Shown here one piece after another: positions 1 through 5,096 of a stretch of DNA of 6,676 nucleotides. A program made the position numbers and the translations under genes. Source of the stretch: a bacterium. Lineage in GTDB: Bacteria; Krumholzibacteriota; Krumholzibacteriia; WVZY01. The number at the start of each line of letters is the position of its first letter. Position 1 is the stretch's first letter. The notes below the pieces were generated by a model. The model did not search any database. It was not told the DNA's origin and saw only the letters and a program-made list of their open reading frames with translations. Where the stretch lies: NCBI GenBank assembly GCA_027296025.1, contig JAPUJU010000078.1:1-6676 (forward strand), given 5' to 3'.

Positions 1-303
1 CCCGCGATCCATCAGGGAATTGAGGTAGAGCGAGAGGCCGCACTTGAGAACGTGTGCGCCGATGAGCCAGACGATTTCCTTTCCACCGGCACGCGCCGCC
101 AGCATGGCGTCAGTGACCCGGCGGATGGAGTCCCCCCCCAGGAGCTCCGGGAATACATCACGGAGGCCGTCGAACGCCCGCGCGGCCCCCTTGCCCGGCG
201 GGACGGGATCGACGAACTGCTCGATGCGCACCTTCGACTCGCGTTCCGCGATCGGCAGCGACCGAACTTTACTGAGATCCTCTTCCCTGTACTTGCTCGA
301 CAT
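1..303 (-). CDS. Conserved protein of unknown function, N-terminal 101 residues (cut by window edge)
   Basis: An open frame runs from an ATG at 303 to the window edge without a stop, giving 101 residues. The protein starts MSSKYREEDLSKVRSLP, followed by a charged stretch (AERESKVRIEQF), an amphipathic region, and near residues 78-96 a hydrophobic strand plus a glycine-containing turn (IVWLIGAHVLKCGLS). That strand-turn pattern could be the first beta-strand and loop of a Rossmann-like nucleotide-binding fold. There is no signal peptide, so it is probably cytoplasmic. It resembles a family I recall only as conserved hypothetical proteins, distantly reminiscent of deoxyhypusine synthase-like folds; that is from memory and unchecked. 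The start overlaps the end of the DUF3108 gene by 35 nt, which implies translational coupling. No convincing Shine-Dalgarno lies upstream of the ATG. A run of eight G (coding strand) at 132-139 sits in the codons for LLGGDS. The frame looks real because it is open through to the edge and reads as ordinary protein. Confidence 0.72.
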   Translation of the reverse strand, partial: MSSKYREEDLSKVRSLPIAERESKVRIEQFVDPVPPGKGAARAFDGLRDVFPELLGGDSIRRVTDAMLAARAGGKEIVWLIGAHVLKCGLSLYLNSLMDRG

Positions 304-1168
304 CTTTAAACTTGTTAGCGTAGGTGTAACTCTTCAATACGGCTGATACCGAACCGATAACAACCTTGGTCCTCATCAGCACGGGAATCTTGTACCTGTC
401 GTTCGTCACCCACACGGTCAATCGTCCCTTCTGCCGAAAGAGCCCCGGTTCCCTGAGGAACGGTTCGACGACGAGACAGTCGAACGTACCCGCATCGACC
501 GTTATCCGCTCCTCGCGGAGCACTTTGATCAAGAGTGGATAGTTCTTGCCGTTCGTATGGTTTGCGAGCGACACCGAATGGCCGACACGCAGCGGCAGGG
601 TTCGCATATAGTACATCGACGAGAGCACGTCCTGGGTGCGCGGCGGAATAGGAATCTCGATGTCATTGTGAATCGCTTTGTGGGCCTTTTGATCGAATCG
701 GACGTACTCATCTTTCTTGAAGTTGCCCTCGCGAAGATGTTTTTCATACTGAAGACTCACGAGGTTCGTCGTATCCATGAGCGAAACAAACCGGTCTCGG
801 ATCTTGAACACTTTCGAGAACACATTATTGGTCCGGGCATCGGATATGATGTTGTAGCAGGGAATGCCGTCGATAGCGGAAATATTTCGAATCTCCATCG
901 TCGCTTCGCCGGCAGTAATCAGGCCGTACTGAACCGAGTAGACAAACTTTTCGCCCTCGCCGAACGGTATGAAGGTCGGCAGGAGGCTGTCGGCCACCTC
1001 GGAGGCGAGGTTCTCCGGGCTGATCCCATCGCCCTCGTACCACTGGCGGTTCGCCTCGATATTCCTGCGAATCGTATCGAGCGAGTCCGCGCCGGTCTGC
1101 GCAGGTACGCCCTGTGAGACCAGTGCCAAAAGAACCACAGAGAGCGTTATTACACGGGCTCGAATCAC
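269..1168 (-). CDS. Exported DUF3108 domain-containing protein
   Basis: This is a 299-residue protein with an N-terminal signal peptide: basic MIRAR, a hydrophobic core at about residues 6-18 and a likely signal peptidase I site after VPA (residue 23). There is no lipobox cysteine, so it is probably soluble in the periplasm or associated with the outer membrane. The mature part has the DUF3108 hallmark: GEGEKFVYSVQYG (about 70-82) followed by an AGEATMEI strand, then many alternating beta-strands, a central IPIPPRTQDVLSSMYYMR segment (172-189) and a C-terminal segment KGRLTVWVTNDRYKIPV (247-263). The molecular function of DUF3108 is not established. The start is GTG at 1168, preceded by AGAGG at 1173-1177 (4-nt spacing), and it places the signal peptide at the N-terminus as expected. 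The gene lies 229 nt downstream of the last glycosyltransferase and overlaps the next gene by 35 nt, so it probably opens a second transcript. A role in LPS or outer-membrane homeostasis is inferred from the neighbours only. Confidence 0.88.
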   Translation of the reverse strand: MIRARVITLSVVLLALVSQGVPAQTGADSLDTIRRNIEANRQWYEGDGISPENLASEVADSLLPTFIPFGEGEKFVYSVQYGLITAGEATMEIRNISAIDGIPCYNIISDARTNNVFSKVFKIRDRFVSLMDTTNLVSLQYEKHLREGNFKKDEYVRFDQKAHKAIHNDIEIPIPPRTQDVLSSMYYMRTLPLRVGHSVSLANHTNGKNYPLLIKVLREERITVDAGTFDCLVVEPFLREPGLFRQKGRLTVWVTNDRYKIPVLMRTKVVIGSVSAVLKSYTYANKFKDVEQVQGRGSQ

Positions 1169-1172
1169 AAAA

Positions 1173-1177
1173 CCTCT
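1173..1177 (-). promoter_or_regulatory. Shine-Dalgarno site of the DUF3108 gene
   Basis: The coding strand reads AAAGAGGTTTT immediately before GTG at 1168. The AGAGG core is 4 nt from the start codon, which is short but usable. It supports the GTG as the real start, together with the signal peptide that begins there. Confidence 0.5.
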
Positions 1178-1215
1178 TTCAGTTCAATCGGCCTATTCGG
1201 GTCAACTTCCCCTTA

Positions 1216-1245
1216 AGTATCGTTTCTTGCGGGTGGTTGCCGCAA
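1216..1245 (-). promoter_or_regulatory. Candidate sigma-70-type promoter for the DUF3108 gene
   Basis: On the minus strand TTGCGG (1245-1240) is followed after 18 nt by GATACT (1221-1216). Both hexamers are partial matches to the consensus TTGACA/TATAAT. The expected transcription start, near 1209, would give a leader of about 40 nt. The site lies just after the terminator-like hairpin of the upstream operon, where a new promoter would make sense. Such matches occur by chance, so this is only a candidate. Confidence 0.25.
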
Positions 1246-1248
1246 CCA
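1234..1248. repeat. Perfect 15-nt palindrome over the candidate -35 region
   Basis: TGGTTGC-C-GCAACCA is a perfect inverted repeat with 7-bp arms around one central base. It overlaps the candidate -35 hexamer (1240-1245). It could be a regulator binding site or a small RNA hairpin. No T-tract follows it on either strand, so it is not a simple terminator. It occurs only once in the spacer. Confidence 0.35.
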
Positions 1249-1255
1249 AAACTCC

Positions 1256-1290
1256 AAATAAAAAACCACCGCCCAGTTTGAGAAACAGGG
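1256..1290 (-). terminator. Terminator-like hairpin and T-tract after the glycosyltransferase operon
   Basis: On the minus strand CCCTGTTT-CTC-AAACTGGG (1290-1272) forms a stem of 3 + 4 base pairs with one internal T-T mismatch and a 3-nt loop. It is followed after a short CGGTGG by TTTTTTATTT (1265-1256). The gap between stem and T-tract is longer than in a textbook rho-independent terminator and the upper stem is AT-rich. The CGGTGG just before the T-tract can also pair with CCACCG further upstream (around 1341-1346), giving an alternative fold. It lies 108 nt downstream of the stop at 1398, which is a sensible place for the operon to end. Confidence 0.42.
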
Positions 1291-1397
1291 ATCTTCTCTT
1301 TTATACACCCGTGCTCACCAGCGCGAGCCGCAGTTTTCGACGGTGGCTCCCCGTCCGGGGAACGATACGACATCACGCGTAGCAACCATGCGCCTGA

Positions 1398-2465
1398 TCA
1401 TACGGAAACGAGACTTTCCCTGACCGATGCAACCTCGTTCATTACGGCATCCGGCGTCAACCGCTGCATGCACGGCGGCCTGCCAAACGGACACTCCAGA
1501 AGCCGGCAAGGCGAACACGAAAGACCGGCCCACAGGACGCGATCGTTCGTGCCTCCCATGTGCCATTCCCCGGGACTCGTGGGACCGAAAAGCGTGACGG
1601 TCGGGGTCCCCACGGCGACGGCAAGGTGTTTCAGTCCAGAATCGATGGTGACAAGAAGAGAGAGGCTGGCCAGGACGCCGGGCACTTCATGAAGCTTCAA
1701 CGGAGGGGAAAGAAAAACGCCCTTCCGCACGCGCCCTACAATTCGCGCTGCGCGCGGCCGTTCACCCGGTCCCCACGTGACCAGAACGGAGTTCCCCTCA
1801 TGCGTCAGTTGCTCACACAGTTCGACGAATCGATCCTCCCCCCATTCCTTCGAAGCGTAAGCCTTGCCCGGGTTGAGGCCAATCAGTTTGTGCGCACTCA
1901 CGACACCCGCGGGAAGTCCCAGTTCGCCGAATATCTCGCTGGCACTCTCGATCCGCACCGCCGGGACGGTGATCGTTTCCCCTGCGCGGCCCGCGACACT
2001 CACCAGTCCGCCACGGCGCGCGAGCGACATCGCCGATTCGTGAGACGTGCGTGGCAAACGCCTTCCGTTTTCAAACTCCGCTCTCGGTTCGACGTGTGTG
2101 TAGAACGCGCTGCGTAGCCGGACGTTGAATCCAATGCGTCTGGGTGCCCCCGTGAGAGCGGAGAGAATGGCCGTGCGCAGGCTGCCGTGAAAGTCGATCA
2201 CGCTGTCCGCGCGCAGCTCCCGAATCTGCTGTACATAACGTTCGTATTCCGAACTGCCCCGGAGCCCGTGAGTGTGGGGCGGTTCGGGCAAGAGAAGGTC
2301 AATGAATTCGACTTCACTCAGAAGCTCGTGAAAAAGACTGTCAACGATGTACACGACACGGCGATTCGGGTCCGACTTTTTGATTGCTCGCAGCGTTCCC
2401 AGCGTTGCAAGAACATCGCCGAGCTGGCGAAGTCGAATCGCAATGAGTGTTGGTCGGGATTTCAC
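1398..2465 (-). CDS. Glycosyltransferase family 9 protein B (heptosyltransferase-like)
   Basis: This 355-residue protein has the usual length for GT9 (GT-B fold, ADP-heptose:LPS heptosyltransferase superfamily). The N-terminal domain opens with IAIRLRQLGDVLATLGTL (residues 8-25), including the LGD motif whose Asp (17) matches the conserved catalytic-region Asp of the family. DFHGSLRTAILSALTGA (91-107) is typical of the acceptor domain. The C-terminal donor domain has LNPGKAYASKEW (197-208) and IDSGLKHLAVAVGTPTV (274-290), then FGPTSPGEW. A cysteine group, C317-x2-C320-x4-C325-x6-C332, follows. It should act at the cytoplasmic face of the inner membrane, adding a heptose or related sugar to lipid A-core, but donor and acceptor cannot be read from sequence. 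The GTG start lies 7 nt after the preceding stop, with only a weak GAG as ribosome site, suggesting coupled translation. It is the last gene before the terminator-like hairpin. WaaC, WaaQ or a lineage-specific GT9 are all possible identities. Confidence 0.88.
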   Translation of the reverse strand: MKSRPTLIAIRLRQLGDVLATLGTLRAIKKSDPNRRVVYIVDSLFHELLSEVEFIDLLLPEPPHTHGLRGSSEYERYVQQIRELRADSVIDFHGSLRTAILSALTGAPRRIGFNVRLRSAFYTHVEPRAEFENGRRLPRTSHESAMSLARRGGLVSVAGRAGETITVPAVRIESASEIFGELGLPAGVVSAHKLIGLNPGKAYASKEWGEDRFVELCEQLTHEGNSVLVTWGPGERPRAARIVGRVRKGVFLSPPLKLHEVPGVLASLSLLVTIDSGLKHLAVAVGTPTVTLFGPTSPGEWHMGGTNDRVLWAGLSCSPCRLLECPFGRPPCMQRLTPDAVMNEVASVRESLVSV

Positions 2466-2472
2466 GGGTATC

Positions 2473-3555
2473 TCAACGTCCGTTCATCCGTGACGTACCA
2501 TGAAGTTCACCGCGCATCACATCGAGGAGTTTTTCTTCCACGTTGTCGACGGTGAGACGATGCAGGCAACTGAGGTGATCGCAGAAGTGACTGTGGCACG
2601 GACGGCAACTGATCGGCACGATCGCCGGTACGTAGGGCCCGAATGTTTCGTACGGAAACCATATGTCCGGCTCGCTGCTGCCGAATATTCCGACCGTCGG
2701 CGTACCGACGGCGACGGCGATATGCATCACGCCGCCGTCGCACACGACCATACCATCGAGCGCATCAATCACCGCCGCCGTCTGCCGGATCGGACGGGCG
2801 GGTAAGTATGTGGCTTTGTCTCCAACCTGCTCTTTGACAGCGTCGCGATACGGTTCCTCACCATGTCCGCAGAAAACGACCACCTGAATCCCATCATGCC
2901 TTGTCAGGCGTTCGATGAGCTCGACGAACGACGCGGTCGGCCAGCGCTTGACTTCCCACTTGCCTCCAGGGTGAACACCGACGACCGGGCGATGGTCCAT
3001 TATGTCGAGCGAGGTGAGTTCCTCTCTTGCTGTTCGACTTTCCGCCTCGGTGATGGTCAACGCAGGGCGAACCGGCGTCGCATCGATATCGAGCGATCGC
3101 CCGAAGTGCAGATGAAAATCGATCGCCGACCGAACCCCGTTCGGCGACCTCGTCGCATGAGTGTAGAGGTGCCGCCTCCCACGTCTCGCTTCTCCCACCC
3201 TCAGCTTCGCGCCCGAGAGCCACGTCAGGAGCGCGCTTCGGGAGTTCGAGTAGAGGTCTATCGATGCGGCATACTTTCGGCGCCTCAGCTCACGCACAAG
3301 TTTCACCGTCGCGCCCCGCTCGCCACCGTCGTCCGGCACGCGAAACACGGCTTTCAACGACGGCTCTCCTTCGAGCACATCCGCTCCCGGTCCGCGCGAC
3401 AGGTAGTCGATTTCGGCATCGGGGAACCTGCGCCGAAGCGCGTCGACCAATGGAAGTGTCAGGATGACATCTCCAAGATACTGAAGCCGACTGACGAGAA
3501 TCCGTCCGCCGGCTTCGAGTTCTGCTGTTACTTCCTTCGCAAGAGTGTCCGTCAA
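2473..3555 (-). CDS. Glycosyltransferase family 9 protein A (heptosyltransferase-like)
   Basis: A 360-residue GT9 protein. After an N-terminal extension of about 17 residues comes ILVSRLQYLGDVILTLPL (19-36) with the conserved LGD Asp at 29, then IDLYSNSRSALLTWLSGA (99-116). The donor domain has HPGGKWEVKRWP (195-206) and CDGGVMHIAVAVGTPTV (272-288), followed by GIFGSSEP. The usual NDSG of heptosyltransferases reads CDGG here. A cysteine group, C317-x2-C320-x4-C325-x4-C330, is present near the C-terminus. It is expected to transfer a heptose or similar sugar during core oligosaccharide assembly; the exact bond formed is unknown. The start is TTG at 3555, overlapping the TGA of the upstream adenylyltransferase as TTGA, with a weak AAGAG 5 nt upstream. 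No other start lies between it and the conserved region except internal TTG/CTC codons, so the TTG is preferred. It is paralogous to protein B, with clear similarity around AVAVGTPTV. Confidence 0.87.
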   Translation of the reverse strand: MTDTLAKEVTAELEAGGRILVSRLQYLGDVILTLPLVDALRRRFPDAEIDYLSRGPGADVLEGEPSLKAVFRVPDDGGERGATVKLVRELRRRKYAASIDLYSNSRSALLTWLSGAKLRVGEARRGRRHLYTHATRSPNGVRSAIDFHLHFGRSLDIDATPVRPALTITEAESRTAREELTSLDIMDHRPVVGVHPGGKWEVKRWPTASFVELIERLTRHDGIQVVVFCGHGEEPYRDAVKEQVGDKATYLPARPIRQTAAVIDALDGMVVCDGGVMHIAVAVGTPTVGIFGSSEPDIWFPYETFGPYVPAIVPISCRPCHSHFCDHLSCLHRLTVDNVEEKLLDVMRGELHGTSRMNGR

Positions 3556-4055
3556 CGTGACTCTTTCCCTTTTCGATTCGAAGTAGACAATCGTTCGACG
3601 ATTTCCGTGGACCCATGATCCTTGGGATCGCCGACGATGATCGTCTCGATTCCCAGTGCACGCGATGTTTCGAGTTCCGGAACCGTTTCGCGTGTATAGT
3701 CCGTTCCTTTCGCGTGAAAGGCCGGGCGCAGCCGATTCAACACACCCGAGACATTTGGCGCTCCGAAAACCAAAACCGCGTCGACCATTTTGAGTCCGGC
3801 GATCACACGCGCACGCGCGCCGGCCTTGCTTACCGGACGATTCGGCCCCTTGAGCGCCCGAGTACTCTTGTCGTCATTTACCGCGACAACGAGGTAGTCC
3901 CCGTGCTCTTTCGCGCCCCGCAGATAACGCACGTGCCCGACGTGAAGCGGATCGAAGCACCCGTTCGTCAGCACCACCTTTTTTGCCCGCGTCTTGTTTA
4001 CCCACGTCTTGAGCGCGGTCATGCTGCGAAACACCGTGGCAGATTCTGCTTTCAA
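3552..4055 (-). CDS. hldC: D-glycero-beta-D-manno-heptose 1-phosphate adenylyltransferase-like (RfaE2/HldC)
   Basis: A nucleotidyltransferase of the cytidylyltransferase superfamily that, in the known pathway, makes ADP-heptose from heptose 1-phosphate and ATP in the cytoplasm. With the TTG start it has 167 residues, the usual size for stand-alone HldC. Motifs: TNGCFDPLHVGHVRYL (30-45) with the HxGH nucleotide-binding signature at 38-41; VAVNDDKSTRALKG (57-70); HAKGTDYTRETVPE (114-127); and GDPKDHGSTEIVERL (142-156), the position of the STTxII segment of E. coli HldE. The start is chosen as TTG at 4055 because it overlaps the upstream TGA (TTGA), has AAGGA 6 nt upstream, and leaves 29 residues before TNGCF as in relatives. 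An in-frame ATG at 4091 would overlap the kinase gene by 40 nt, and one at 4022 would shorten the N-terminus. The KGTDYT and GDPKDH motifs differ from E. coli, so a related sugar phosphate substrate is possible. Confidence 0.88.
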   Translation of the reverse strand: MKAESATVFRSMTALKTWVNKTRAKKVVLTNGCFDPLHVGHVRYLRGAKEHGDYLVVAVNDDKSTRALKGPNRPVSKAGARARVIAGLKMVDAVLVFGAPNVSGVLNRLRPAFHAKGTDYTRETVPELETSRALGIETIIVGDPKDHGSTEIVERLSTSNRKGKESR

Positions 4056-5080
4056 GCGAGATCCTTTTTGACCGTTTTCGGTGTACTCCATTCCTCGCGC
4101 TGTTTCAGCATCTCATTGCGCGTCACCGTCGCAGTGCCGCGTTTCATGACAACGACTGCCGCCGCATACGTCGCAATCTCCGCCGCTTCGCTCAATGTGC
4201 CCCCGCTTCCCAGCGTGAGCGCGACGGCCGCGGCGACCGTGTCCCCTGCGCCGGTAACGTCCGTCACATCGCGGCTACCCACGATACCAACCGGCTCCGG
4301 CTCGGTGTCCTTCTCGAACACAAGCATCCCACGGCTCCCCCTCGTCACGATCAACCCGTCCATCTGTTGTTTCTGAATCACTTCGTGTGCGAGCTCGCCC
4401 AACCGTTTCGCGCTTCGATCCCTGGACTTCAGCGCGTCGAAAAGTTCGACCTCATTCGGAACCGCGACGGTCGCGCCGTTGAAGTGGGTCAATTGAAAAC
4501 GGCTGTCGATGATGACGGGCGTACCCGCGTTGCGACACGCTTCGATTGCGGCCAGGCTCACTTCACCCGGTACGACTCCCATTCCGTAGTCCGCAATCAA
4601 CACCGCATCGGAGTCCTCGCACGCAGCGGCCACTCGGTCGGCAAGCAAGTGCAGTGACTCCACCCCTGATTCGACCCTGTAGGACCGATCGATCCTCGCC
4701 ACCTGCTGCCTTTGCGCGTGCAGCTCGCCCGCCAAGATCCGAGTCTTTACTGCTGTCGAAATCTCGTTCACCGTGACCAGTCCGGACGGATCCACACCGC
4801 GTTTTTTCAATATGTCCGCGAGAACTTTCCCGTTCTTGTCCCCGCCAACCATGCCGAATGCCCGCGCGCTTCCGCTGAGACTCGCCACATTCTGGGTCGC
4901 GTTTGCCGCCCCCCCGGGATGGTACACACTTTCGCGGTAGTCGATCACAATTACCGGCGCTTCGCGCGATACACGCCGGGTGTCTCCGATGAGGTACTCG
5001 TCGAGAATGAAGTCGCCTACGACCGCAACGCGCTTCGAGTGAAACCTTTCCAGAAGTGATTCAAATCGTTTCTGATCCAT
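4052..5080 (-). CDS. hldA: D-glycero-beta-D-manno-heptose-7-phosphate kinase-like PfkB protein (RfaE1/HldA)
   Basis: A ribokinase/PfkB-family sugar kinase of 342 residues. In the ADP-heptose pathway HldA phosphorylates heptose 7-phosphate at C1. Seen in sequence: VAVVGDFILDEYLIGD (18-33); RVSREAPVIV (36-45), the counterpart of RISPEAPVPV in E. coli HldE; HPGGAANATQNVASLSG (54-70), the sugar-binding glycine motif; ADYGMG (163-168); PNEVELF (208-214); and DVTGAGDTVAAA (274-285), with Asp280 as the expected catalytic base. It ends without the adenylyltransferase domain found in fused HldE; that function is the next gene, which starts within this gene's stop codon. The ATG at 5080 lies 16 nt after the waaF stop and lacks an obvious Shine-Dalgarno (AAAACAAAATG). 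Where E. coli has DPKG this protein has DSRF (192-195), so exact substrate specificity is less certain than the fold. A run of seven G at 4909-4915 encodes part of the PGGAA motif. Confidence 0.88.
   Translation of the reverse strand: MDQKRFESLLERFHSKRVAVVGDFILDEYLIGDTRRVSREAPVIVIDYRESVYHPGGAANATQNVASLSGSARAFGMVGGDKNGKVLADILKKRGVDPSGLVTVNEISTAVKTRILAGELHAQRQQVARIDRSYRVESGVESLHLLADRVAAACEDSDAVLIADYGMGVVPGEVSLAAIEACRNAGTPVIIDSRFQLTHFNGATVAVPNEVELFDALKSRDRSAKRLGELAHEVIQKQQMDGLIVTRGSRGMLVFEKDTEPEPVGIVGSRDVTDVTGAGDTVAAAVALTLGSGGTLSEAAEIATYAAAVVVMKRGTATVTRNEMLKQREEWSTPKTVKKDLA
4062..4066 (-). promoter_or_regulatory. Shine-Dalgarno site that decides the hldC TTG start
   Basis: The coding strand reads AAAAAGGATCTCGC directly before TTG at 4055, placing AAGGA 6 nt from the start codon, close to ideal. 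The site lies inside the last codons of the kinase gene. Neither of the in-frame ATG codons at 4091 or 4022 has a comparable site. Confidence 0.6.
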
Positions 5081-5096
5081 TTTGTTTTCGATGTCG

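Noticed and set aside
44..346. Plus-strand frames of 100 and 85 codons at the left end
   Set aside because: They are antisense to the minus-strand frame that starts at 303 and is open to the edge. Their products are low-complexity and Arg/Ser/Pro-rich.
557..1117. Plus-strand 186-codon frame antisense to the DUF3108 gene
   Set aside because: The opposite strand has a signal peptide, a start site and the DUF3108 pattern; this frame has none of these.
1179..1385. Minus-strand 68-codon frame in the spacer between GT9 protein B and the DUF3108 gene
   Set aside because: It begins with TTG without a ribosome site, runs through the terminator-like hairpin and T-tract, and shows no recognisable motif. 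Its presence is expected by chance.
1600..2745. Short nucleotide similarity between about 1600-1625 and 2693-2720 that could look like a direct repeat
   Set aside because: It is the shared AVAVGTPTV coding segment of two GT9 paralogues, not an independent repeat or recombination site.
4052..4091. ATG at 4091 as the start of the adenylyltransferase
   Set aside because: It would overlap the kinase by 40 nt, lacks a ribosome site and adds 12 residues not expected in the family. The TTG at 4055 has AAGGA at good spacing and a stop-start overlap.
2863..4376. Two long plus-strand frames (251 and 253 codons) that abut through an ATGA overlap at 3615-3618
   Set aside because: They are antisense to the GT9 protein A, hldC and hldA genes, whose family motifs are unmistakable. 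The predicted proteins are Arg/His-rich without recognisable domains, as expected for shadow frames in GC-rich DNA; the ATGA is a coincidence.
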